From: Emydura subglobosa
Taxonomy: Eukaryota; Chordata; Testudines; Chelidae
Length of the DNA stretch: 64,000 bases
NCBI GenBank assembly: GCA_007922225.1
Contig: ML679956.1
Location: 19,842,689 to 19,906,688 of the forward strand
Direction of reading: 5' to 3'
Made by a program: the position numbers and the translations under genes. Positions 23,291 through 36,100 of the stretch are shown piece after piece. Each line of letters begins with the position of its first letter. Within the stretch, counting starts at the first letter, position 1. A model generated the notes under the pieces. The model worked only from the letters and a program-made list of their open reading frames with translations. It did no database searches and was not told the origin of the DNA.

Positions 23291-26200
23291 TATTTTTTGT
23301 TGTTGTGAGTGACTATGACTTGCTGTTGTGAATGACAATGAATAGTCATTGAACCAGTAAGCACTCTAACCACTGGAACAAAGATTATAAAGGAAATCTC
23401 CCTGTCCTTCATTGCCAGCATCAGCGTCCTTCTCCAATAATTTCTTTTAGCTGAAACTATTCAGTGAATTCATATCATATTAATAAATAGTTTCAGGTCC
23501 ACCAAAACAGCATTTTTCAGCAAATAAACTTTGTCTGAAGTATTTTGTCCAGTTCTAGTCATGGGAACTCTAGAAATAATGATGACAGGCTTTGAGGATA
23601 GAATGCCAGCTATTGAATCACCACCACTACATCCTGAAGCACTGCAGTTTTCATCGGAGGTTTGCAGTCCAAGCATTGTCCATGACCATATCTCCTTAGT
23701 TTGTGAAATCTGAGAGAATCACAGCATAATTTTGTAATATTCCATTAGTAATTTCTCAGACTTCTGATGCTTTTTTAATGTAGAGGAGAATGCACTTACA
23801 AAGGGTTGTTTGGGTGTTGAACGCATACTAGCCCTTGGTCTCACAGATGCACTACCATGTTCATCTTAAATCTTCCTCTCCCTAACAACAATACACATTC
23901 GAATAAAAGCCTATACGGTGGCTTGGTTCTGAATATTAATTTCAATTCCAGGACCTTCTTTGGTTCTTAAACTTGGAGAAGTTTTGTTTCCCATTAAAAT
24001 TTAGGCTTACTCTGCGCCTAAGTGGGCATATTTTTATCTTTCAGGATGAGGAGTGTCCATACTGTGACAATAAGATTACAAGTCTTGGCAAAATATTTCA
24101 TGCAACTGGAAAGCCAGTTAGTGGCATATATTAATTATTCCTGTTTTTAAAATAATACCACACATATAACACTTACTTTTGGAAAGCTCTGTCAATAATT
24201 CCTCCCAGAATCCCTATGGTTCCAGTACAGTGGTTCATACCTTTCCCAGTAGTTACAACACAACAGTATGTGAAATTACCAGTTTCCTCTGTGTACAGTT
24301 CATAGAATAGGATATAGGAGCTGTAGAAGCTGTGTAACAGTGCTTGAAAAATGCTTACTTTCCAAAATTTTCTACTGTAAATATTAATTTCCCCATTTTA
24401 TATATGGACCTAATCCTGTACTTCTTACACAGGCAAAAATCCCAGTGATCCAGAGACATTCCTGTATCTACCTTAAACACTTATTCTCTGGCCCTGGACA
24501 TCAGACCTATGATTCATATTCACAAGTTCCTGACCAATTCTTCCATTATGAGCTCAAATCACATATCTAGATTTTTAGGTAATATGAAAAAAAAAACTAC
24601 TACATATATATGTGATGAAGTTTATATTCTGGCAAATTATTTTAGACTTGGAATAGTACTGTAACTTATTTTTTAAAATTCATCCAATATGAATCCAATA
24701 TGGCCATTACGTTACTTCCAATTTATATCGTTGCATTTCATTATTTATTTGCATGCATGGAATGTAGTTGGCTGTGAAGAATTTTGTGATACAATTTATT
24801 TAGTGTATCTATCCAAGAAAAAGTATTGTACATAGTATAAATTCTCCCAGAATAAACAAACATGGTAAATCAAAACAACATGACAATTATTCTAGGGACA
24901 AGTTTATAGTTGATTTGCAGGAAGTGCTAAGAATGCAAGAAGAGGCATAATCCTGTTCCCATTAAGATCATTGGGGAAAATTTCCATTAATTTTCGTGGA
25001 TGCAGGACTAGGCCTGAAGGATGTCAAATAATTCTTAAAATGTGATTCTACTGTGCAGAGTGACTTTAAAAATAACTACTTATTCAACAGCTCTGCCCCC
25101 TTGTATTTGCTGACGTTAGTGACAAAATAACATTTTACTACTCTTTACTCCTGTTAGGTTTGTGGAACCAATATAGTTCAGATGGAATGAATTGGATTCT
25201 CTCCCTTCTTGTACAACAACAACAGAATTGTTTATTAAGCTCCATTCAGTTCACTGAACTTTTGATCTGTCATGTAAATTTTGAATTTTTTAAAAATATA
25301 TATTACATCTGCAAGAGCAATGAGAACTTCAGGTGGCATCTTTCTTGCTAGAAAACAACTTGAAAATTCTGAATAAAGAATCCAATCAGAGCAGTGGAAC
25401 TGTATTAGTGAAATTTACATAATAGAGACAGTTTCATATTCACAAAGCAGTTACTGAAATATAACTTGAGTGGTTATGCAAATTCCTGCACTTTGATTGC
25501 CTGAAAGCCATTATTAACCAATCAGAATACAGGGACTAGTATACTATGTAGTTATTTTAAAAATAACTTGATGGTGCAAATCAGACATCTTCAATCAACC
25601 AGATTTTAGGGAACTGGAAAATTTAGAAAAAAAATCTTATAGCGATGCTTCAATAATTTAACAATCCCTATGCTCAGAAATGACTGGAGCATCTTTGCTG
25701 ACACAGAAGTCATCCGGAGATAGAGACAGGCATGGAGAATTTCAGTCTAAATCTTTGGCAAAACTACAAGAAAGAGAAAGCATGGGCTTATAATGGAAAG
25801 AGGCAAGCAACCTCAACTATAGACATCACTACCTGTTTCATCTCTATTACTATTCAAACTGTGGTGCAATTTTTGGCTTTGCCATTAATTAAAATCTCAA
25901 AATACCCATTTACAGGTGTGGAAATAACTTCTGTGTGGGATGGATTCTTGCTTTGAAGAAACCATTTCCTACTGGTTCTTTATTTCCTTTACTTGGACTA
26001 TTCCTGATACAATTTGCCCTGGCATTAGGGCTGGGACAGAAACTCTACCAGTTGACATTTAAAGTCAGTAACTGGGAGAGGAGGGATGTGAAAGTGCTTT
26101 AAGGACACTTAAAGGACATTTGGTACAGCTGTTTTCATTCATTGGTGTTTTATTGATAGAACCCAGGAAATTGTCCCCTTTTGTACCTATACAGCTACTC

Positions 26201-26501
26201 AACCTCAGAATAGTTCTAGGATGCCATAGAACAGAAGGAACTAATTATCTAGACTGATTGGAAGGCAAGCCATGATCATCAGGAATCTCATGAAAAAGAG
26301 AGTTTAGGTGGCATGTGGATTCCAGTGTTCACTGGGAAACCTCATGTAGCTAGGTAGGTTAATGCTGATACAGAGACTTAGTAGAAAGATGCTGCCACCA
26401 AACTGTCACTTGTTGCTCATGCAACCATACAAGGGTTTGTAGATTTAGGTAATTTAGAATTTCAGATACCATTGTCATTTATTTATGTGAATAAAATATC
26501 T
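23291..26501. other. Non-coding DNA, nothing identified
   Basis: AT-rich. I looked for exons, and only one short Cys-containing reading near 24046 caught attention, which I rejected. Open frames at 25160-25351 and 25732-25956 show no domain. Confidence 0.4.
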
Positions 26502-26584
26502 TAGAATCATAGAAGATTATGGTTGGAAGGGACCTCAGGAGGTCATCTAGTCCTACCCTTTGCTCAAAGCAGGACCAACCCCAA

Positions 26585-27027
26585 CTAAATCATCCCAGCC
26601 AGGGTTTTGTCAAGCTGGGCCTTAAAGGCCTCGAAGGATGGAGATTCCACCACCTCCCAAGGTAACCCATTCCAGTGCTTCATTCCCCTCACAGTGAAAA
26701 AGTTTATCTTAATATCCAACCTAGACCTCCCCCACTCCAACTTGAAATCACTATCCATTAAGCCTGATGATCTAGCCAATTTTCTATTCACCTTATAGTC
26801 CATTCATCCAACCAGTACTTTTTTAACTTGCTGGCAAGAATACTGTGGGAGACCATATCAAAAACTTTGCTAATGTCAAGGTATATCACAGCTGTTGCTT
26901 TCCCCACATCTACAGAGCCAGCCATCTCATCATAGATGAGGCAATCAGATTGGTCAGACATGACTTGTCCCTTGCTGAATCCATGCTGACTGTTCCTGAT
27001 CACCTTCCTCTCCTTCAAGTGCTTCAA
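26585..27027 (-). pseudogene. CR1 reverse transcriptase fused across a deletion
   Basis: Minus-strand reading 27027-26788 carries [12 protein letters not shown] and VIYLDISKVFDMVSHSIL, the latter holding polymerase motif A with its Asp. Reading 26803-26585 carries GRSRLDIKINFFTVRGMKHW and the C-terminal LDKTLAGMI. In the fuller copy these are separated by the [10 protein letters not shown] and FADD blocks, which are absent here. The second catalytic Asp pair is therefore lost. The two readings overlap slightly in different frames. Confidence 0.85.
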
Positions 27028-27330
27028 AATGGATTAATTGAGGACCTGCTCCATGATTTTTCTGGGGACTGAGGTGAGGCTGACTGGTTTGTACTTCTCC
27101 AGATCCTCCTCCTTCCCTTTTTCAAAGATGGGCACGATAGTTGCCTTTTTCCAATCATCTGGGACCTCCCCTAATCACCACGAGTTTTCAAAGATAATGG
27201 CCAATGTCTTTGCAATCACATCAGCCAACTCCCTCAGCTCACTCGGATGTATTGCATCTGACCCCATGGATTTGTGCATGTCCAACTTTCTAAATAGTTC
27301 GCAACCTGTTCTTTCAGCACTGAGGACTGC

Positions 27331-27567
27331 TCACCTCCTCCCCATTCTGTGCTGCCCAGTGCAGTTCTCTGGGAGCTGACCTTGTCTGTGAAGACAGAGG
27401 CAAAAAAAGGTATTGAGTACTTCAGCTTTTTCCACATCATCTGTTACTAGGTTGCCTCTCCCATTCATTAAGGGGCCCACACTTTCCCTGGCTACCTTCT
27501 TGTTGCTAACATGCCTATATAAACCCTTCTTGTTACCCTTCACGTTCCTTGCTAGCTGAATCTCCAA
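27331..27567 (-). pseudogene. CR1 ORF2 linker fragment after an in-frame TAA
   Basis: Minus-strand reading with IQLARNVKGNKKGLYRHVSN and [13 protein letters not shown], equivalent to the region between endonuclease and polymerase in the copy at 46894-49103. It starts right after a TAA (27568-27570), and the other copy has a TAA at the homologous codon (47265-47267). The frame is lost after [12 protein letters not shown] by a frameshift relative to [11 protein letters not shown]. Confidence 0.85.
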
Positions 27568-28038
27568 TTATGCTTTAGTCTTCCGGATTTCACTCCTGCA
27601 TGCTCGAGCAATATTTTTATACTCTTCCCTAGTCCTCTGTTCAAGCTTCTTCCTCCTGTAAGCTTCCTTTTTGTGTTCAAACTCACCAAAGATGTCTTTG
27701 TTAAGCCAAGCTAGTTGCCTGACATTTACTATTCTTTCTACAAATTTGGAATGGTTTGTTCCTGTGCCCTCAATAAGGTTTATTTAAAATACAGCCAGCT
27801 CTCCTGGACTCCTTTCCCCCTCATATTAGCCTCCCAGGTGATCCTGCCCAATTCCTTGAGGGAGTCAGTCTGCTTTTCTGAAGTCCAAAGTCCGTATTCG
27901 GCTGCTCTCCTTTCTTCATTATGTCAGGATCCTGAACTTGATGATCTTCTGGTCACTGCTACTCAGGTTGCCATCCACTTCTACATCCCCTATCAATTCT
28001 TCCCTCTTTGTGAGCAGCAGGTCAAGAAAGTTCAGCCC

Positions 28039-28263
28039 CTAGTTGGTTCCTCTAGCACTTGCACTAGGAAGTTGTCCCCAACACTCTCCAGAAACTTCCT
28101 GGATTGTCTGCACAGCTGTATTGCTCTCCCAGCAGATGTCAGGGTGATTGAAGTCCCACATGAGAACCAGGACCTGTGATCTGGAAACTTCTGTTAGTTG
28201 TCTGAAGAGAGCCTGATCTACCTCATCCTGCTGGTCTGATGGTCTATAGAAGACACCTACCAT
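28039..28263 (-). pseudogene. CR1 apurinic-like endonuclease fragment
   Basis: Minus-strand reading VGVFYRPSDQQDEVDQALFR, then DFNHPDICWESNTA. This is the C-terminal half of the exonuclease-endonuclease-phosphatase fold that nicks target DNA in CR1; the DFNH motif is a conserved catalytic block, here preceded by Trp where Gly is usual. The domain's N-terminal half is absent because the insertion is 5'-truncated. Confidence 0.85.
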
Positions 28264-28471
28264 GACATCACTCTTGTTGCTCTCAGCTCTAAACGTAACC
28301 TAGAGACACTCCAAACGGCTTTTCTTCAGTTTCATACTGGAGCTCTGAGCAATCATACTGCTTTCTTACATACAGTGCAACTCCTCCACCTTTTTTTCCC
28401 CCCTGTCTGTCCTTCCTGAACATCTTAGGGATGTTTTTTTCATTTTGAAAATTGCTGTCATCATCTATGTT

Positions 28472-28741
28472 TAGAGCTGATCAGAAAATGGTAGCTACAT
28501 TCTGCCATCCGTTTTAAAAGAGAATTTTTTTTAAAATGAAAAAACTTGGACTACAAACTGAGAAACAGCTTGGGTTTTGATATATAGTGAAATTTTAGGT
28601 TTTCAAAACCTAAAATGTTTGCAGGGGTTGACTTTCATTGAAAAATGGAGCATTTAGGAGGAAATAAAGCTTCATTTGTGGAAATAAAACACCATTTTGC
28701 ACTGGAAACAAGTTTAGATGGAAATTTTTTGTCAAGCTCTA
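28472..28741. mobile_element. MITE with AGAGCTGxxCAGAAAA-type ends
   Basis: The left end AGAGCTGATCAGAAAATGG and the right end GAAATTTTTTGTCAAGCTCT are imperfect inverted copies. The interior is rich in AAAATGG/CCATTTT words, including TTTTAGGTTTTCAAAACCTA, itself a small palindrome. It encodes nothing and lies within 35 bp of the truncated 5' end of the CR1. The ends suggest the same family as 22781-22920. Confidence 0.55.
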
Positions 28742-31700
28742 TTTATATCATTGTACTGTACCACTGTACAATTTTGTTTGTATTAAATTTAAATCCACTA
28801 ATAAATTAAATAAATTAAATCCACTCCCTAATATTCAAATGCGTCACCTGCAATTTATAGAAACCTAAATAGAGTCGAAACAGCCTTGGTCTCATGTTTT
28901 TTTCATATTTTCCTTTATTTCTGTACTATGGATATTAAAAACTAAAATACTGTTGATTCTATATACACAAAAACTTCTTTTGTACTACTATACTAAAGGA
29001 TCCATAGCCAATCGTATTCCAAAGCTGTTCTTCCACAAGAGCGTGCTGAGAAGTTTTGTTTTTTAAACAGCAGAGGGCCTGGAAAGTTAACTTCCTTTTA
29101 AAGAGATCTGTTTGGCATAGAGGGCTCTGTTTTAGGATAAATGGGCTCAAGGAACAGAAGCCTCACATTCAATGGAGCTATACCCATTTACCAGATGAGG
29201 ATCTGTCCCACCCTGATTTACCATTTGATGAGTCTTGATTGTTTAACATGTATCTGAGTAAATTGATCTCATGAGAAATTCAGTTAAAAATGAATAGATG
29301 TGTAATAATAAATGAGTGAATAATGGTGGCCTGATACTATGTAGAAAAAAGCCAATATAATTCAGAGTGGTAATCAACTGCATTATCCCAGAATTTTCAA
29401 GTACTGTGGCAGATGTTGCTGCTGGAATAAAACCTTCATGATGTCCTGCATCTCAAAAGTGTTTTACATGTGGTCATAGGAATTGTATCCATAGCCAGGA
29501 AAGACAGACACAAAAAAATGAAAAGAGACTCTTCAGCAAAGCTAGTAACCCCATCGGAGACACTACTGTTTCAGCATTCAGACTCTAGAAATGTGATTCT
29601 ACCTTTAATTGACAAACATACAGTGCTCCATAATCCCTCCAGTGCAGTGTTGCTGACTTTCGTAGCTCTGTTGTGGGTGTTGCAATATTTCGAGTTTTTC
29701 TTCAAGTCCCAGCTGCTGGAATCAGGTTATTACCTGAGAATCCCAGTTTTCATTTGATTAAAAAGTACATTTCTAGAGCTCATGTTTGCAGAGAAAAGCT
29801 TGAAAACATAACCCCCAAAAGCTTCGACACCAGCAGGTAAATGAAAATTATTACTTTAAAATTCTCAAATACATTATTTTAAATGATTTATGATTTTTGA
29901 ATGCTTAGAGTTGGCTGTACTCCATACAGGAAAGGGGAAGCACAATCCGAAGTCAAAGTGGACCAGTCCTAGGATAGATCAGAGGCTGTGTAGGTGCAGA
30001 ATACTGAAGGCAGCCGCTTGGGAATAGTTGCAGAGAAGCCAGGATGGGCAGAAGTGGGCCTAGGCAGCTGAGAGCTTGGCCAAGACTTTCCCTTTTTCTT
30101 GCAGGAAGCCAGCAATAGCCATATCAGGATAAATACACGGTTATAGCCTGCAGTCAGGAAGACACTGTAGAGAAGTCACACCAAAACCAGTTTATATTTT
30201 TCTGCTAGGCAGCCCTTAAGGCTGATTTAAGAAATCTGATTTAGTTTTGTTTGTGTCTGTCAAAGCAATTGTGCCTATGGTATTTGTGTGACCGTTATGT
30301 GAATAAATGAGGGGTTTTTTTTGGTTTGTTGGCAGTTCTGGGAGGGAGAAAGGTGAAGCAAACGTTAAAAAAACCCTTTATTTTGGGTTAAACAAAATGT
30401 TTTATTCAATCCAGATGTTTCATGTTGATTTTGAGTTTTTTAAAAAGCTTTTTAAATTTAAAAAAAAACCCAACCTGGATATTTGAAAATTTCAAAACAA
30501 ACAGTAGCTTTGAACTGAAAAATCAAAAGTTTTTCATTCTGAACATGTCAAAACTAAACATTCCTTTTTTTTGGCATTTTATTTCCAACTGAAACAATTT
30601 GGTAAATTTGACACATTCACAAAATGTTTGTTAATCCAAATCTGTTTTGTAGGGGATGGGGGGGGGAGTTTAGGTTAAAATTTTTTTGCCCAGCTCTAAG
30701 TTGCACCTTTTATTTCTGGTAGCCTTAGAAAAGTAATTCTCTTATCTGAAGTGTGAGTGCATGTGTGTGTGTACTTAAGGAAACATTCCAAGATCTAGAA
30801 CCTGAAGAATGCCTACATCATCTATCTCCAAGCTCATAGTATGCAGTCATCCGAGGGCACTTGGGTACCATAGTTCTCTCAGCAACACCTTGGAGTGGGA
30901 TTGATTTCTAAAACTTCCTGAATTTCCAAATCCAAGCTATTGGAAAGTTGAACTGGCATTTAGAAATTGTAAGTTTTGGGCTGAGCCCTGTCTCAAAACG
31001 TTTTAGAGATTCCTTAGAGTTCTACAAATTCAAATAAAATGAGATAATATATAATTTTTATCTACAGAACAACCTAAGTGTCAACATTTCAGATTTGGGG
31101 GACAGACTTGGCAAAAATTATATTTTACAAACTGTACACTCGTTAAATTTGTAAAACTCAGTTGAGAGACATGTTACCTCAAACGGCTCTACCCAAAAGC
31201 CTGACCATATGATAATTTTAGCTCCCTCCAGATAGATCATTCGCAGAGATGTTTTTGTCAAACAATGACACAAATTGGTCAAATTGGGGTTGTTTTTCTA
31301 ACTATTCCTTTACACACTATATTTTGTGGGTGTATTTTAACTAACTTGGAAACTTTTAGGGCCCAAATTATTGTGGGTATATGGGCCTTGGGACCCTCAT
31401 TCCAGCTTGGTTGACCTTTTTTCTGAACTAAGTTCAACTGGCACCTTTTATTAGCAGATGCTTCTGGTGGATATGTTCTGTAGGTCAGCCATAGGGAAAA
31501 AGGCATTTAGACATATAACTTAACTGGCCAATTTGTGTCACTGTTCTTTCACAGAAACACTGCTTCAGATGACTTATCTGGATGCAGCTAAAATGGATGG
31601 GAGAAGGCACAGAGTGAGTTGCTATTTAAAAGAAGTAAGGTTGGTGGAACCTGGGTCTGTGTGTACCAGGTAGTAGTCAGAGCCTAACTCAACTTCCTTT

Positions 31701-32592
31701 CCAGTTTGCACTCTGTCATTCATGGCTTGTTATGGACACAGAATATAATGACTGCAACTTAATCACTTTTTGACTGGAGCGCAAATAGCTGGGATTTACA
31801 CTGGAAGGTTCTTTCTATTTGTAGTCTGTTATAAATGCCAGCATGACACTTTTAAAGTATTAATATTATTCATCAGTATTCAGATGACTACTATTGCTGT
31901 TTCTCATTCCTTGAAACAGAAGTCCTCTGGGCCAGATTTTGAATGTTATTCACATTGGTGAGCAGTTACTCATATTAGTAGTCCCATAACTTCAGTGGGA
32001 TTACTTGTGTAAGTAGCTGCTCATGAATGGGAATAGGGGGTTCATAAACTGCACTTTGTGAATTATGCAATGTAATATGATAGGATAAATATTCAAAATT
32101 CAGTTAAGTCACCAACACTTAACATGTCTCATTATTATCACTTCCATGATTCCTGGTTGTCTGGTGCCAAACTATTCTCTGCAAAGGCTGTCAGCTGTAG
32201 AACCAGCAAACAAACTCTAAACCAAACTTCCCCACACTCCAGAATTGCCCTGAGCAGTTGATCTTCAGTGCATGCTGCAAGGTTCATCGAATTGATCAGG
32301 GTTTTTGGTAGGGTGGGGTTTTATGGGAATGTTATCTGAATAGGGAGGTTTATGTTGAGTAGGGGGTTCAGTTCTGTTGTCTGATGGGATTTAGTTTAAT
32401 TTTTGTTTGTTTAACTTTTGTCCGTGATGCTTAGAACCCTTTTTTTGTTGTTGTAGAAACCCAAAGAAATAACTAATAAATTAAATAAATATTTGGAAGT
32501 TGCCATTGATGGCTGCCTGGCAAGAATAACTTACTAGATATTTTCACTGTGCAGTACACTTCCAGTTACTTAGGCATCAACAGTCAATTTTA
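28742..32592. other. Non-coding DNA, one possible MITE half
   Basis: At about 30350-30699 the interior is AAATTT-rich and ends in TTTTTTGCCCAGCTCTAAG, matching the right ends of the 22781 and 28472 elements; no convincing left end was found. At 31930-32030 there is a weak fold-back around AACTTCAGTGGGA. Open frames up to 95 codons show no domain. Confidence 0.4.
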
Positions 32593-32664
32593 GATCCTAA
32601 TCCAAAATCCACTGAAGTCAATGGGAAGACTTTAGTTAACTTCACTATGCTTTGGATCAGGCCT
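32593..32664. repeat. Short fold-back element
   Basis: GATCCTAATCCAAAATCCAC is answered by TATGCTTTGGATCAGGCC in inverted orientation, with an ACTGAAGTCAATGGGA word inside. Imperfect arms; it belongs with the other short palindromes of the window. Confidence 0.5.
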
Positions 32665-32948
32665 TTAATTTGTATAATAGGATAATACAAAGATGACTGA
32701 GGAGGCAGAAGAATGTTCCTCATTCCATGGCCTGGTTTCCTGCACATGTAAAAGTGCATAACTCCTTTCTAAACCACAAGGCAAGATAACGCACAGGGAA
32801 GAGTTGTTATAAAAGAAGTAGAAAAATGGAAGTTGCAAATGCAAAACCCTACAGATAGTTGCATTCAGTATTGACACACAAGGGATGTCAATGTTACAGG
32901 ACTCACTTAAAGTCTTGCACAGCAGGGCCAGGGTCCGCTAGTATAGAG

Positions 32949-33141
32949 CAGGGGTTCTCAAACTTTGGGTTGTGACCAGGTTATTATGGGGGGAGGGGTC
33001 ATGACTATCAGCCACTGTGCATACCAGTAAGGATGGCATGCCATGAGAGGGGTCATCACTTTTTGTGAGTGAGGGGGGGGTCATCACAGCCTGAAATATT
33101 TTCAAAGGGGGTCCCAACAAAAAAAAGTTTGAGAGCCCCTG
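32949..33141. mobile_element. hAT-like MITE, 193 bp
   Basis: The ends CAGGGGTTCTCAAACTTT and AAAGTTTGAGAGCCCCTG are inverted copies with one mismatch in 18; CAG...CTG termini with a TTCTCAA word are typical of hAT-type non-autonomous elements. It is flanked by GTATAGAG (32941-32948) and GTATAGGA (33142-33149), an 8-bp target duplication with the last two bases changed, which is the hAT length. The interior is GGGGTCATCAC-rich and non-coding. A 76-codon frame across it has no domain. Confidence 0.85.
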
Positions 33142-33149
33142 GTATAGGA

Positions 33150-36100
33150 GCCCATGCTCTCTTAACATACTAACTCATAGTCTAAGCTGTCTCATGGATA
33201 ATGTTTCAGTATATTCCATGCAAAGTGAAAAATGCTGACCATCATTTTACCCATCCTGTTTGGCTCAGATCCATCTCATGTTAACCAAAATGCTAAATGT
33301 ATACATGCTGTCTGTATATTCTGCAACCTCAGAACAATTTGAAGCTTGAAAGTTGGAAATTTATTATCTCTAATGGATGCTGTCTGAAGCTGGAGAAAGG
33401 CCAAAATATTGGTTCTTTTAAAAAGAAAAGTCTGAGGGATGGGGAGCTCATTACCATTAAGTGGAATTTTCTTTCATTTTCATAGATGTTAGTACTTGCC
33501 ATATTCATCACTACTCAAAGCCCTCATTTCCATGTGTTACTTGGGGATTCCTGTTTTTATTAAAGGAAACCCTCACACTATAGACAATATTTCACATAAA
33601 TTTGTTTTAAAGTTTATATTGGATTAAACTTCAAATAACTTAAACACATAATTGCTCTAGTGTGTACACAGAGTAAAATGCTAAAGAACACTATTCATTC
33701 CAAATTGTAGTTTTCCAGTCAGGTAATATAATTTAAAAAGACTCCAGTTTATATAAGAAAAATGTAACTGAAAATTCAAGTTTAAACCCTTCTATTTTAT
33801 CTCCTAACAATACCCATTACAATAAATGTTGCTCTTTTGCTATTTCATTGGCAAGCTCCAACGTGCTGTATGTATCTTCAGAAGAGAATTCTCCACATTT
33901 TATCATTTTAAATCTCATTTCCTTTAGGTAAAAGTACATGTATAGTATACATAGAGTAATTTTAAATCAGAGTTAAGAGTCCAATGTTAGATGCTCAGCT
34001 GCAGCTCTTAACAAAGCTTGAGAAAAATATATTTTGCACCATGCTTTTCTAAGTGCTAAGCATGCATTTTAATGTGAAATGGGAGAGCAGAGAGCTCTCA
34101 TGTTCTTAAGCTACACTATAAGCCCAGAGGCTCCACCACATTGCAGCTGAACTGCTCTTAAAATGCACGAGAAAAGGTGCAGATTAACAGTATTTAGATG
34201 CATTGGTTTGATGTAATTTCAGGCTGCCTGAATTAATGTTCTGTGACAAGCCCTCCCTTGCAAACCTTTAGAAGCAAACTGTTTCTTTGTCTACAGTTTT
34301 AAGCTTGGCTACAGCCTCTCGTAGATTCTTCATTGTTTCTCACATATTGGTTTTTGGACAAAGTCGAATCATCATCTATGAAGGACTAACTGCCCAAAGG
34401 GTATACACCCAATTGCTAGTGGTTTATTCAGCTTTGACACTTCTCAGTGTGATCCTAACTGCCTTTTGTAAAACAAGCAGGCAAGGAAAAGGCTCAAGAG
34501 ACTTTCTTCTATTCATTTCTGTAATAGTTTTCTTGCCACGGGAGGCTTAAGAAGATTTGTACTGCCTGCTTTCTTTTCATTAGCAGTGAGTGCAATGCTG
34601 TTGGGTAAGTTAATGTGTGAGACTATAAAAAGAAAAGCACAGGAGTTTGAAAAATGTATAGTTTCTCATTAATCCATTTTAATGTAATTTTTCTTAACTT
34701 ATTCAGTGTAGGGTGCAGACAAAAATAAAGCAATGTGTTACAGTTAAGATATTTTCTGTTGTTCTCAGCCAAAGAATACGAATTTAGCTTTAGTCTGTTT
34801 TGTTGAATGCAATACTATGCTTCACTGATTTTTGGCAGGAGCATGTTAAAATTCTCATTATTAAACAGACAAGGAAACCTGATTGAATTTTCAACACAAT
34901 CATAGTCTCGGTCATGGAATGTAACACTATCTAATAATTTCTTTGTATTTCTATGTGCAACAAAATACACCAGTCTTTTAGAGGCTTACTGTGACCACCA
35001 CATTGAATTAACCTGCTATGCTTAAATTACTGTTTAGATATGTTTACTTTTTCTTTTCCTGACTGTTTCCATCATCTGGGAAGGAAGACTGTGCAGATTT
35101 GCTACTAAAAACTACAATTATACAAAATCTTATTGTGTACAGTACAATAGCTATTTGGATCATATTTATTTCAAAGGATAAATTTAGCTGAGAAATAAAG
35201 GTACTTCAGTACTGAATTTTATATGTTAGTATAGTTAATCAATAAGATTTATATTGTATGTACATATGATGGCATTCTCTCTTTGTAATTGTACTATATT
35301 CTCACCAACATCATCACTTTCCCAAAATTTCAGGGCTCATAAAATTCCCAGGAACATTACTGGTAGCTAGTGAACATAAATTAGCTTTATGGAATAATGC
35401 TTTCAGAAGGTGAATGATACATTTTAAAATCTACATTTGATAAATTAATACAGGACACTCATGCAGTATGTACGTACATTAAGAAGAGTGAATCTAGTGA
35501 TAAATGGTAATAGTCGCTAAAAGAAGATTGCCTGCTACATCACCGAATTTATTAATCATACTGCTCATCAGTAGCAAATTGAATCTTATTCTTTGATGAT
35601 TTTATCTCTTGGTGTGCTCTGCATGTTTTTTGTGTTGGCATTTCACAGATATTCCCAGAATATAATTGAACCAGCCTACCAGGAAATAGGGACAAAAATA
35701 ATGACCTAGAAAAATACTGAGAACTCTAAGGGAACATTTTTTATGAGAATGATGATTGTAAAAAGAGTGAGCAAAACAAATGGTACCTGAACTGTGGACC
35801 AGTAGTTCAAGATTTATAAAGCAATTTCTTAGTAAAATATATACTGATCAACAGAATTTTTTGGACAGAGCAAAGTTTTATAATTTTTCCCAGTGTTTTT
35901 TTTAGTGGTGTCTTTTGATGTTTTGAAATATTAAAGTAGAGAAGACCATTGATAGACATGAATCCTGAATTATAAAAATCATTTTACAACTGGCCATACT
36001 GCTGTCAAGCAACTCTGCATACCTGATGTCCCAGTTGCTCATATATGCATTGTATGTTATAGCACTGCCAGCAAATGATATCATAAATCAAGAAACAAAT

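Larger units (their letters stand above)
26502..28438 (-). mobile_element. CR1 LINE, 5'-truncated, internally deleted
   Basis: Read on the minus strand, this runs from an endonuclease-domain piece (28039-28263, DFNHPDICW) through the linker (27331-27567) and the reverse-transcriptase fingers (26788-27027) to the ORF2 C-terminus (26585-26803) and the 3' UTR tail at 26502. The tail, in plus-strand letters, begins AGAATCATAGAAGATTATGG. Compared with the copy at 46894-49103, the middle of the polymerase is missing: DEWTI is followed almost directly by RSRLDIKINFFT. The 5' end stops near 28438, next to a MITE. Several frameshifts separate the readable pieces, so it is inactive. Confidence 0.92.

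Noticed and set aside
24046..24113. Possible exon: acceptor-like TTTTTATCTTTCAG followed by DEECPYCDNKITSLGKIFHA
   Set aside because: The Cys-X2-Cys and later His recall a LIM-type finger, but the spacing is too short, the downstream donor is poor, the frame stops soon after, and no partner exon is visible.
26607..28179. Plus-strand frames at 26607, 26845, 27038 and 27715
   Set aside because: They are antisense shadows of the minus-strand CR1.
34287..34550. 87-codon frame with a hydrophobic middle, preceded by TTTGTCTACAG
   Set aside because: No known domain, starts at a TTG, no donor or neighbouring exon; typical of chance.
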